Assembly: GCA_004335835.1 (NCBI GenBank)
Contig: RWJK01000354.1
Location: 1 to 63,724 of the forward strand
Length of the DNA stretch: 63,724 bases
Source of the DNA: Scenedesmus sp. ARA3
Lineage: Eukaryota; Chlorophyta; Chlorophyceae; Sphaeropleales; Scenedesmaceae
Reading direction: 5' to 3'
The position numbers were made by a program, and so were the translations under genes. Position 1 is the first letter of the stretch. Every line of letters begins with the position of its first letter. Below, piece after piece: positions 46,485 through 57,388 of this stretch. The notes under the pieces were generated by a model that saw only the letters and a list, made by a program, of their open reading frames with translations, did no database searches and was not told the origin of the DNA.

Positions 46485-47227
46485 GAGGACGCAGCAGCTG
46501 TGCTGCAGTGCTGGATGCATGCATATGAGTGTCGTCGGTGAGAGCATGCTCTCACTGAAAACAGTGCAGTGCGCACTGCATTGTTGCGTGCACTGCACTG
46601 CTTAGTATGGTGTACTGTGGAGCCCTACTGAGGGCCTGTACGTCATGTGTCGAGCTTGGCGCCAAGCACGGAGTCTAAGCACTTTTGGTAGCACTGCAAG
46701 ATGATGCATTGTGCAGGGATTCTATCCTGTTGTTACCCATACACTATACAGCTGCGACCAGCTCAGCGGGATTCAGCCAAGCATTGGACACCATTGTCCT
46801 GCCCATGCATTCAGTTCCAATTTGGGCTGTCTTCTGGGTGTCAAGCTGCAGCACGATGCACTGCTTAATGATGAGTTAAGTTACGTGTCCTGCACACTCT
46901 GCAGCGTTGTAACCTGTACCGCTGCGTGTCATGTCCAACCCCAGGAAAAACCCTAGCGGCCAATCCCTAAGTGGCATGAAACAACCAGCAGCAGGCAGCA
47001 TGCCTCAATGATCAGTCGATGCTTTGGAAGTGAGTGGATAGGTAGCAAGAGCCCCACGTTGGTTGCACCACCAGTTCCTCTACACACAAAGTCCAGAGCT
47101 GAGTGCGGAACTTCCTGATTGCCAACCCCGCTCTTTGTGAACGGGGCAGGCAGCGTGCCTGCCAATGAACGCTGTAACCTCCATCTACATTATGTAGCAC
47201 GCAGCAAAACGATCTTGGGGCAACGGG
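46485..47227. other. Intergenic gene C / SEC5
   Basis: No coding exon is seen. Contains gtgcactgca-type short palindromes near 46565-46600, just after the gene C stop, and a cttaatgatgagttaag inverted repeat at about 46862-46878. Confidence 0.45.
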
Positions 47228-48339
47228 ATGAACGAAGACAGCGATGACATTTCTTTCGTGGAGGAAGAGGAGGAGGAGGACGTAGTCTCGCAGCTGCGGA
47301 GGACATCACGCCCTTCTGACAACACAGATGCCAGTGCCGAGGGCGCTGATCCGCTGCTCAGCGGCATCAACATCTCAGGGGCCAACTCCTGGCAGGTAAC
47401 TGCTGCAGCAGAAGCAGACAACGCTGGGTCCGGCAAGGATTGCCTGATCCAAAGCATACCGCAACGCAAATCCATAAAGTCAACAACATGCTCGCTTGTA
47501 AGGTGGTCCAGGCAGCCAGCCGGTGCAGGCCAGGTGGTACTGCTGCTGCATATGTGTATTGCCGCTGCCTCGTACTCCCCTCGAGTACTCCATCAGGTAG
47601 CAGCAGTTGCAGCTGCTGTTGTTGCAGCAGCAATAACATTGCCAAGGCCGCAGCACAGCTCAGTTCATAATGTGCAAGCAGCTTGATTGCAGCATCAACT
47701 TCACTTGTGCTCCACTGTAGTGATGCTGTGGTGCGGGTGCTGGTGCTGGTGCTGGTGCTGCCGCTGCTGCAGAAGCAGTGACCGCCAGCAGATGTTGCTG
47801 GCTACGCTACAGGCAGTCAGCTATTACCCGCCCAAACAAACTGCTACCATTCCTCTGCATCTGCCTTTGCTTGCAGGATGTTGACCGCGCGCAGCTGTCG
47901 TCAACCGTTTTGAAACTGATCAGCAGCGTCGCGTCAACAGCGCCCACGGATGACAAGAGCAGGGATGCAGTGTGGCACCCGACCGTCACTTTCACGATCA
48001 GCCAGGATCAGTACCAGGACCCCCTGGGCTTTGGCACAATTGACCTGCTAAACATGAAGCTGGTGAGCTCGGGTTTGAATGTGGATGCAGCTGCTGCCTT
48101 TTTGCACGCTGCGGGCTGTGCTGTGCTGCTCAGTGCTGCGCTGATTGCCGCACGCACAGGAGTCCCACCTCTCCAAGCAGGTTGTGTACAGCACTGCATG
48201 TGTACACACCAGCTTGTGCAGCATCATGCATTGGGCTCACCACTTGCTTCTCCTGTATGTATAGTGCTCCGCTGTTCGCTGTGTTGCCCGTGGTGCTTTT
48301 GTTCACTCAGTTCTCATCCCACTGCTGCTGCTGCTGCTG

Positions 48340-48374
<35 letters not shown>

Positions 48375-49532
48375 CAGGAGCGGCCTGGTGGTGAGGAGCC
48401 TCAGGAGGAGCAGCAGCAGCCGCACATGACGCCCTCGGGCCAGGCCATGGCAGCAGCAGTGTCGGGCAAGCGCGGCAAGCGCGGTGGGCAGGTGCGGCAG
48501 CAGCAGCAGCAGCTTCCAGCGGGCTGGGCAGGCTTGGCTGTGTAGCGCTGCTGCTGAGCATCCGCAGCTGCTGCAGGATGCAACCTTCTGTACTGGAGCA
48601 GGACAATCTTGCAGCTAGCGGTGTTTGTTTCTGTTAGTAAGAGTCGACTGGTGGCTGTACACTGTGCAGCCAGCACGCATGCAACTCAGTGCGCGCACAC
48701 ACAGCACACCCATGAACTCCCTACCTTTGTTTGATTCTGTCTGCGCAGAGCAAGGGTGCTGTGGGTCGCTTCTTCTCCGAGCTCACTCGCCAGGGCTCTG
48801 CCTCTGAGTTCAGCCGCCGAGCTGAGCTGGCGAGGCAGCCCAGCATCAGCGCAGCGCTGGCAGCAGCAGGCATGGCGGGCGCAGGGCAGGGCCGCAGCAG
48901 CAGGGGCAAGGCTAGCAGCAGTGGAGCTGGCGCAGGCAGGGAGGCGCAGTCGGCTGCAGGCTTTGCTGGAGGGCTGAAGCAGGTGTGTCTGTGGCGGGGT
49001 GGGTATTGCAGCAGCTCGACTGCATCAGGTGGCAGCACATGGCGTAGTGTAGACAGGGTAGTGCGTTGTACTTACACCTGGCCCCGTACAGACAGGGCAG
49101 TGCCTGGTGTATGTGACATTACATCCATCCAACCGTATCCGTTCAACAGCACACAGACATGTATGCTGTAGGTGAAGCAGCTGCTTGTTGAAGAGGGCTT
49201 CAGCCTCGCCTGCTGCTGCTGCTGCTGCTGCTGTGCGCCTGCTTTCGTCAGGTGAAGCTGCTGCCAAGTGAGGAGGGCTTTGACCCCGAGGCCTACCTGG
49301 CCATCTCATGTTATGCCGCTGCTGCTGCTGCTGCTGCTGCTGTGCGCCTGCTTCCGTTGGGTGAAGCTGCTGCCGGCCGAGGAGGGCTTTGACCCTGAGG
49401 CCTACTCGCCCATCTCATGTTTTGCCGCTGCTGCTGCTGCTCTGCATTTGCATTCTGTTTGTGCCAGGTGAAGCTGCTGCTAAGTGAGGAGGGCTTTGAC
49501 CCTGAGGCCTACCTGGCCATCTCATGTTTTGC

Positions 49533-49568
<36 letters not shown>

Positions 49569-52500
49569 GCGCCTGCTTCTGTTCAGGTGAAGCTGCTGCC
49601 GAGCGAGGAAGGCTTTGACCCCGAGGCCTACCTGGCCATCTTCCACGAGGCCAGCAGCGCCCCACAGCTGGCTCAAGGGCTGCGCGTGCTGGAGCACGAG
49701 CTTGGGGAGCGCACCGGGCAGCTCAAGCAGCTGGTCAAGCAGAACTTTGAGCGCTTCATCAGCTGCAAGACCACCATTGATGATATATACGTGAAGCTGC
49801 GCCGCATCGAGTCCACCTCCACAGGGGTCAGCACCGAGGTGCTGTACAGCGCCATACAGCAGGTGCGCGGGTGAGAGGATGGTGCTGCAGGCAATGTTGC
49901 ACAGCAAGTGCAGCCCATGCGTCACACACACTGCGTGTTGCCTGCATAAGGACCACAAGCTTTGCAGAGTGCGCGCGCACACGCATGGACTTTCTGCAGC
50001 ACGCCCAGCTCCCAACAATGGTATGCTGTGTTGTTCCTGCAAACTTGTGTGCGCGTGCATGTGCAGGTGCAGGATGGCGCGAGCGAGGTGTTTGGGCCCA
50101 TCCTGGAGCGCAGCGCGCTTGCGTTCTTTACTGTCTGCTGCACCCCCAGCTGACAACAATCGTAATCCCTGTGTTTTCTGCAAATCGTGCATGAGCGCAG
50201 GTGCAGGATGGCGCGAGCGAGGTGTATGGGCCCATCCTGGAGCGCAGCGCCAAGGCGGAGCGCATCCGCAGCGTGCAGCTGCTGCTGAGGCGCTTCCAGG
50301 GCCTGTTCAGCGCGCCGCAGCGCATCAGCGCACACGCGGCAGCACGCGACTTCGAGCAGGTGCGTGTTTTTTTTTTGGAGGCGTGGTGTGGTTTGCGAGG
50401 GCATTGTAGCTGGGCAGCAGGCAATTGAAGCTGGTTGTGTTGCTGCAGTAAGCAAAATATGGGCTGAGATATCCATGCGGGCGACGTGCAGCCTGTTGTA
50501 ACTTATGAGCTGCTCTTGTGGCTGCTGCTGCTGCTGCACCCCTGTGCCTCGCTGCTGGCAGCACCTGACACCCTGCTGTTGCTGCTGCTGCAGGTGACTG
50601 CCGAGTTCAAGCGCGCCAACGGGCTCATTAAGCCAGGGCCCAAGACTATCAAGGTCTGGGCGGCGCTCTACGCTGAGATAGAAAAGGTGCGCGGCATCAG
50701 TGAATTGAAAGTAGGCGTGCAGCAGGCGGGCTCGCAGATGGAGGAGCATGCCCGCAGGTTATGAGCTGGGCCTGCAGCACTACCTGTGTGTTGCAGCGCA
50801 ATACGCACACACATACATCCAAGCATCACTACATGTCACACCATCTGCTTGCTTCTCACCGTGTTCCCTGCGCATTGCACCACATACTCCACCTACATTA
50901 CGAAAGCGCGCTGCAGCCACCAACAACTCCTGCCGCTGCGCTTACGTCTGCACCCCATTCACCCCATTTTACTTTTTCCACACGTGCAGCGCGTGTCAGA
51001 GGTGTACCAGCAGCTGCAGGGTGAGATCCAGGACCCCCGCCTGCCAGCAGCATCAGCCAGTGAGCTGGTACAGCACATGCTGGCGCTGCAAGCAGAAGGC
51101 CTGCCAGCAGCACAGGGTCAGGATCCTCTGGCGCTGCTGCTGGCTGCCCGTGAGGCAAGGTTTGCAGCAGCGATGCAGGCGGTGGCGGCTGACCATGAGC
51201 GGGCTGTGGGGAGGCTGCGGGCTGCCATGGCTGCAGCAGCAGCAGATGAGAAGATGCAGGTGGGTGGTGCAGCTGTAAGGCGTGCCTGGTAGCGTAGGTT
51301 TAGCTTCTGAGCTAGTGCAGCACATGCTGCAGATAGGCCTGCCAGCAGCACAGGGTCAGGACCCCCTGGCGCTGCTGCTGGCTGCAAGGGAGGCCAGGTT
51401 TGCAGCAGCAATGCAGGCGGTGGCTGCGGATCACGAGCGGGCTGTGGGGAGGCTGCGGAGCGCCATGGCTGCAGCAGCAGCAGATGAGAAGCTTCAGGTG
51501 GGTGGTGCAGCTGTGGCGCGCACCAGCCGCGTTAGTTCGCATTGAAACACGTGTCGTATACTGTTCTAACATCTGCTTGTCTTTGGCTGTGCAGGACCCA
51601 GCAGCTATATCAGAGGCCCAGCTGCTCAAGTGGCGAGGCAGCTGGGACGGCAGCAGCAGCAGCAGCACGATGCAACCAGGCCTGCCAGCAGCAGCAGCTG
51701 TGGGCGGCAGCAGCGCTGTCTTCGCGCGCAGCATTGCAGGCTACCGCGGCAGCAGCGCAGCAGCAGCAGCAGCAGCTGGCGCTGCAGGGCCAGATCTGCT
51801 GGGGTCGATCATTGGTGCTGCTGGCATCAGCGATCTGGGTTTAGGGCTCAGGAGCTTTGCGGGTGGGGTTTTGGGTGGCGGTTTACCGGGCAGCAAGCAC
51901 TTGTCCGAGGTCGCGCCGCTGTCTGGGCTGCAGCCGCCGGCCCCCAGGTCCCGGCTAGTGCAGGACACCCGCTGTACTGCTGGGCAGCTGCTGTACCTCA
52001 AGTGAGCGTGTGATCAGGATTGCCCAGTAGCTTCCTGTGCTGCCTGTACTGCTCACACATGATGTACTGCCAGTGGTGCCAGACATTTTGTACCGCTTGT
52101 ACTGCTCATGCAGCTTGCAGCTGCCAGCATGCCCTTGCTGTCGGCATCCACTTGGGACATGTCGTGTTACATGCGTAGCTGCCCATCACCAACACCACAA
52201 GCTTATCTTTCAAGTCATGTGCTGCGTCGCTGCTTCAGGAACCTGCAGCGCCACTCAGAGGTGTTGCTGGAGTGCCTGCCGGGCCTGTGGCAGGCTGCTG
52301 GCACCAGCAAGCTGCAGCTGCCCCTCAACCTGCCCGCATCAGCAGCAGCCAAGCTGCAGCAGACGCTGGCAGGGGCAGCAGGCATCCTGCAGCGCTTGGT
52401 CAGCAGCTACTGCAAGGAGGTTGGCGCGCTGGCAGCTGCGCTGGCTGGGGTGGGGCCACTGAGGGAGGCGCTGCTGGCTGCTGCTGAGGTGCGCTGTGCT

Positions 52501-52996
52501 ATTGTCCTGCCATTGCGGTGTTGCTGCGTTGTGCGCTGTGGTACATGGCTGTGCGCAAGCATGTTTGTGCATGGCGGGTGGTTGTTAATGTGCACCAGCT
52601 GCGTCTGATGGCTCCGCTGCGGTTTTGTGTTTGCGGCGTTGTGCTGGGGTGTTCAGCTGTGCTCAAGTGCTGGTTTGAGGTGGGGTGGTGCTGGCTGGGG
52701 CGCTGGCTGGCTGCTGCGGAGGTGCAGCAGGCATCCTGCAGCGCCTGGTCAGCAGCTACTGCAAGGAGGTTGGGGCGCTGGCGGCTGCACTGGCTGGTGT
52801 GGGGCCGCTAAGGGAGGCGCTGCTGGCTGCTGCCGAGGTGCGGCGCAGCTGCGCTTGGCTGATGTTTTGTGTTGCGATGTTTGAGCATTGTGTGCTGTGA
52901 TGTATGACTGTGCTTGTGTCAGGCGGCGGCGGATGATCAGGCCAAGGGCAGGGCATGGCGGGCCAAGCTGGTGGCTGCTACTGCGCCAGCACTATA

Positions 52997-53029
<33 letters not shown>

Positions 53030-56000
53030 ACTGCGCGCTGCCAGCTGTTGCTTGTGCGCAACACATCGCCTGCTAACAACCAGCAGCCTGCTGCGTATAT
53101 CACCCTGCGTTGTGCCTGCAGGAGCTGGCGTACACCATCCAGCAGCTAGAGGCACAGGAAGCACCCGGCCCTGCCCTCGAATCAGTGCAGGGCCTGCTAG
53201 GCCAGCTGGTGGCGTCTGGCGTGCAGCAGCTGGCTGGCCACCTGCATGGCGTGCCTGCCTGGCTCATTGCAAGGGAGGGCTGGCAGCTCAGCGTGACACA
53301 CAGCGGCAGCCAGCCCATCACCATGATGCCTGAGCAGCTGCAGGTGGGCGCAGTGATTTGTCAATGGTGGTTGGGATGGTTGATGTTGTGCTTGCAAGCT
53401 GCTGTGTTGCTGTGTTGCTGGTCGGCAGCCCATCACCAAGATGCCTAAGCAGCTGCAGGTGGACGGCTGGGCAAGGTTTTGCGGCATGTCTGCTGCTTTG
53501 TTGATGTGGTGCTGTTCTGATGTGGTGCTGTGCTGCTGTGTTGCTGTGCTGCTTCGTGGCGTTCCATCACTATAATGCCGCAGTAGCTGCAGGTGCGCAG
53601 GCATAGGCTGCAGTTATCCACACTGCCTTTCAGACTGGCGTTGACTAGCAGTTGCTCGAGCGCTGCCGCAACTTCACCACACCTGCGCTGCATGCATGCG
53701 CCTGCCTCCGCATGCTGCTGACGACCAAGTAGTGCCTGTCTTTTGTCTGTCTGTTTGCAGGAGGAGGTGACTGTGGCGATGCAGTACTACCAGCAGCTGC
53801 TGGGCTGCAGCACCGGCAGCAGCACCGGCAGCCTCAGCAGCAGCACCTCAGCAGCCCGCGGCATCACAGCAGATGTGACCACCAAGCCTATCCGTGATGC
53901 CTACTTCACGTGCTTGGAAGACACCATCAAAACGTGTAAGGCAGCAGCAGAGGAGCTGCGACCAGCAGCAACAGGCGCAGCAGCAGCAGCAGCAGCAAAG
54001 GAGGCTAGCAGCAGCAGAGCGACTGGCTCGTCTCCCACCAAAGACAGCGGCAGGGAGTCGAGTCCAGTGCGGCGGCCTGGGCTCTCAGCGGCAGCTGCAG
54101 CAGCAGTCCTCGGCCAGGACATACTGTTCGATGGCAGCGAAGGTGATACTGCAGCAGCCGCTGCAGGTGCTGCTGCCGGGGATGCTGCTGCTGCTGCTGC
54201 TGCTGGCGGGCTGAGCTTTGCGCTGGGCCTGCCAGGCAGTGTGCTGGGTGCTGTGCTGTCTGACGATGTGCGGCTGCTGCTGATGAGCAGCAACCTGAGC
54301 TTCATGCGGGAGCGGCTTGTGGGCAGCCTCACGCAGCGCTTCCTGCTGGTGCTGACAGGTGGGCGGTTCTGCAGGACACCGTGCATCATATAGTCATTGT
54401 TTTCATAGAAGCAGTTGGGAGGACAGTTGTAAAATTGTAGCTGGACAGCTGCGGCACATGATGAACAAGTGCTGCTGGTTGCAAGGGCCTTGCGCGCATA
54501 TAGCAGTGCAGCAGCTGCAGCTGTGTGGGTCAAGTTGCGAGGGAAGGGATGCAAGAGTCCTATCAAAGCGCGCAGCTGCGCTACAGCGAGCAGCACCTAT
54601 CGACGCGCGCAGCTGCGCTACAGTGAGCGTTGCGCAGGCTGTTTGATATCAGCTGCTGCTGCAGGTGCTTTTGCACAGGATTGCCTGGAGTTTGAAGCAG
54701 TTCTGCTGCCACGTGCGCATAATCAGTGTGCAGCATGGCACCATTGTGTGTTTGTCACAGCTGCATCACTTGCTGCTGTTGCTGCTGCTGCCGCCAGGCG
54801 AGGTGGCCGCTGAGGTGGAGCGCTGCTCACGCTACGTGGTGAAGCTGGCAGGGCGCCTGGACTCAACCATACAGGTGCGGCCTGGGATGCGTGTTCCAGA
54901 GATGTTCTCAGACCTGCTGCCGCTGCGGCAGCGCCGGCGGCGGCGCACGTATGGCAGCAAATACAGTCGTCTTGGATTTTTGCTGTGTGCATGTATGTTA
55001 GTACGCCCTGCTTTGCTGTCTGGCGGCTGCAGCTAAAGTTCAAGAACTGCGCACTGTTGGTCTGGGCGCTGACGCGCATGCCTCCGGCTGTACACTGCTT
55101 GGCGGGCGCACCATCCGGCGCATCGCCGCAACCTTCAGCAGCAGTTGGCTGGCACAGCTCAGAGCCAGTGCACCACATGCATGGCCCCCCTCACCTGCTT
55201 GAGTGTTTGCCGTGTTTTAGCCATTTCAAACAAGCTGCACCGTGTGTGCTTTCTCCATCAACCGCAGGCTGTGCATGGCGTGTACTTGGAGCGCAAGCGG
55301 CGCAGCATTGACCGGCTGCTGGGCAGCTACATAAAGCCAGACGGCCAGCCTGTGGGCGTGCCGCCTGACCTGCGGGAGGTGTCGCCGCATGCGCAGCAGC
55401 TGGTGCAGCTGGTGGCTGGCATTCAGTCGGAGACGTTCACATATGCCAGGTGGGGGCGGTGCTGGGTAGTGCAGTGTGTTGAATAGTGTATCGAACAGTG
55501 TATTGAACAGTGTGTTGAACAGTGGGTCGGACAGTGGAACGGACAGTGTGTTGCAGGGTTGCAATGCAGGGCTGCTATGGGTTATGGGGAGGGCGTGTTG
55601 AAGTGTGCATGTGCTGTCCGTGCGTGAGGACCCAAATCTGCACACACGCATGTGCTGTAGCGCATGCAGTTGTGCGTTGCCGGAGCTGTTGCTGCTTGAA
55701 TGTATCTTGTGCTGCCAGACCTGCTTTGCTGCCAGTTGTGACCTGATTTTGCAGCGTTCTTACCCTGATGTGAGTGTTGATTTTCAGTGCAATGGATGCT
55801 CATTGTGTTGCTGCTTCCGTGTGTGCGCTGCATCCTTGCGCTGCACCCCTGCAGGCTGTTCATGCAGCAGCTGCTGCATGCTGCTCTGGAGCACTTGGGC
55901 AGTGCACTGTCATCAGCGTTCGCAAGCCTGCCGAATGCTGGAGCTGCTGCTGCTGGTGGTGCTGGTGGTGCTAGTGCTGCTGCTGCTGGCTGCCCTGTAG

Positions 56001-56702
56001 AAGCCTTGGGCCAATACTTCATGGACCTAGTGTACCTGGATGCAGTGCTCAGCAAAGCAGGTGAGTGTTGGGTGTCTGCAGTACTGTTCAGCTGCTGCGT
56101 ATCTGGATGCAGTTCTCAGCAAAGCAGGTGGGCATTCATTGTTTGAAGTGCTTCATGGTTGGTGTATTTGGATGCAGTGCTCAGCAAAGCAGGTGGGCTG
56201 TGCAGCGCGCACAAACTGTGTGAGTGCACGCGTGGCGCAACAGATGTTTGCAGTGCTGTACCAAGGAGTACGCGTTCAACTTCTGCGGTATGTCGCTGCT
56301 GTTAGGACCAGGTTCAAACTGGACATGTTGCCCCAGGTACTTGCCATGGCATGTTTGTGAAATGTGAAGCACGAGAATCTGCTTTCGTCCTGGGCGCTTA
56401 CAGTGTGCAGGTAGTGTTCACTCCTACAGCAGCATCCACAGAAAGTCGTTTTTTGTGACCTGGACTTTGCCGCAGTGCACTTGCTGCTGCTCCAACGCAC
56501 CACATCTTTGTGTGTTGCTGCAGGCCCGCAGAGCTTGTCTGTTGACATGGCAGCTGCCTACCAGCTGCTGTCGGCACGCATGTGCGCTGGCGCTGGCGGC
56601 AGTGCTGCTGCTGGGTCGCGCGCTGCTGCCGCTGCTGCTGAGACACCGCTTGCGCGCAGCCTGCTGACCATAAAGGATCCACAGGAGCTTATCAAGAAGT
56701 GA
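47228..56702 (+). CDS. SEC5: Exocyst complex subunit SEC5 (EXOC2), 17 exons
   Basis: SEC5 is one of eight exocyst subunits that tether secretory vesicles to the plasma membrane. Exons: 47228-47395, 47877-48062, 48378-48491, 48749-48982, 49587-49862, 50201-50359, 50594-50686, 50990-51259, 51595-52001, 52239-52488, 52923-52970, 53122-53343, 53761-54358, 54798-54874, 55268-55449, 55855-56060, 56524-56702; they sum to 1222 codons plus stop. The N-terminus is acidic (DDISFVEEEEEED). The family core spans exons 5 to 8: EEGFDPEAYLAIFHE, QLKQLVKQNFERFISCKTT, IDDIYVKLRRIE, AERIRSVQLLLRRFQ, AEIEKRVSEVYQQLQ. Exon 15 holds IDRLLGSYI and AGIQSETFTYA of the C-terminal part. Algal Ala/Ser/Gln inserts enlarge it relative to plant SEC5. 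Four to six of its introns carry exon echoes. The last two junctions are the least sure. Confidence 0.85.
48322..48376 (+). repeat. (CTG)n-(CTGC)n run abutting SEC5 exon 3 acceptor
   Basis: About 7 CTG units change into about 8 CTGC units that run into the ctgcag acceptor at 48377. Confidence 0.9.
49168..49640 (+). repeat. SEC5: Five-copy tandem array of SEC5 exon 5 start
   Basis: gtgaagctgctgcc-gaggagggctttgaccc recurs at about 49171, 49253, 49361, 49469 and 49587 (real exon). The last four are 108-118 bp apart. Each unit contains the exon start (VKLLPSEEGFDPEAYLA), an intron-like (CTG)n and a gcgcctgcttnngt-cag acceptor. Identity rises towards the real exon; the first copy is most decayed. 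Confidence 0.94.
49533..49567 (+). repeat. (CTG)n in the last SEC5 echo unit
   Basis: About 11 CTG units; earlier units of the same array carry 4 to 8, so the length varies between copies. Confidence 0.88.
50056..50235 (+). repeat. SEC5: Echo of SEC5 exon 6 start
   Basis: gtgcaggatggcgcgagcgaggtgt(t/a)tgggcccatcct occurs at 50067 and at the real exon (50201), 134 bp apart, each after a gcag acceptor. The copy runs into a TGA after a few codons. Confidence 0.9.
51300..51497 (+). repeat. SEC5: Near-complete second copy of SEC5 exon 8 (possible cassette exon)
   Basis: The last two-thirds of exon 8 (GLPAAQGQDPLALLLAAREA to ADEKMQ) is repeated with about 95% identity after a ctgcag acceptor at 51332 and before a CAG|GTGGGT donor at 51498. 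From 51333 to 51497 is 165 bp, open and in phase 0, so inclusion would add 55 residues without a frame change. Confidence 0.85.
52716..52837 (+). repeat. SEC5: Second copy of SEC5 exon 10 3' half (possible cassette exon)
   Basis: RLVSSYCKEVGALAAALAGVGPLREALLAAAE is encoded again at 52742-52837 after a ctgcag acceptor and before a GAG|GTGCGG donor, 96 bp in phase 0 (32 residues). Confidence 0.85.
53310..53600 (+). repeat. SEC5: Donor-side echoes of SEC5 exon 12
   Basis: The exon 12 end (SQPITMMPEQLQ with gtgggc donor at 53344) recurs at about 53427-53462 (SPSPRCLSSCR frame-shifted; cagcccatcaccaagatgcctaagcagctgcag) and, more decayed, at about 53562-53594. Confidence 0.85.
56035..56195 (+). 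repeat. SEC5: Donor-side echoes of SEC5 exon 16
   Basis: ctggatgcagtgctcagcaaagcag|gtg occurs three times: the exon end at 56060, then copies ending at about 56128 and 56194, each again followed by a gtg donor. Spacing is 66-68 bp. Confidence 0.92.
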
Positions 56703-57388
56703 GCGGGGTAGAATAAAAGTTTGTAGGCTGCTTAGGTGCCGACAGACATACGTGCGCGTAAGCTTGAGCACGGAGCCTGTGCCATGGCGTGTGGGAGGTC
56801 ACCATACATGTTGCTGCTGTTGCTGCTGCTACCAGCATTACTGTAAGAGCTCAGCTGCGCACAGCTGTTCATCCGCCTTCGCCGACAATTGCCAGGTTTT
56901 GAAAGAGTGTGCCGCGCCGCTGCTGCCACTGCTGCTGCAACCCGCAACTGTTTGCTTACTGCGCACACTGCATGTTGTGCAACAGGCTGCAGGTGACTTG
57001 CAGGAAGGCACTGAAAGACGTGCTGGAGCGCTCTGCCTTTTCTGTGCGCTGCCTGCTGGGGCCTGCTGCTGGTGCTGGCGCTGGCGCTGCAGCTGCTGGC
57101 GGTGGCAGGGCAAGCTGAGCCTGCATGGCGTACCGTAATCATCTTCTCAATGCAGTGACAGGCTGCTGGGTTGCGTTGCTTTGTCCTTTGGGCAAGGAGC
57201 TTGGCAGTTGAACCGCTGTGGTTTATCAGCAGGGCACAGGTCTCAGGCAGTACCTGCTGTCAAAATGGTGTGATGTACAAAGAATGTGCAGCGCTACGGT
57301 GTTCGTCAGCTGTGGGCTGCCAGGGGTAACGGGCCCGGTTGCTTGAAGTTTGCCTGGCTGTGAACCTTGCTAGGAAGTGGTGGATCAG
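56703..57388. other. Intergenic SEC5 / CRTISO-like gene
   Basis: No supportable exon. A TGTAA at about 56843 could be the SEC5 poly(A) signal. A short Leu/Cys/Trp-rich frame at 56909-57118 has no family resemblance. Confidence 0.4.

Noticed and set aside
50687..50764. Extension of SEC5 exon 7 beyond 50686
   Set aside because: The extension needs a poor gttatg donor. Ending at 50686 joins AEIEK to RVSEVYQQLQ, which matches the SEC5 family.
56240..56335. Possible extra SEC5 exon (VRVQLLRYVAAVRTRFKLDM)
   Set aside because: The frame resembles nothing I can place and the direct join from 56060 to 56524 keeps phase. It remains possible but unsupported.
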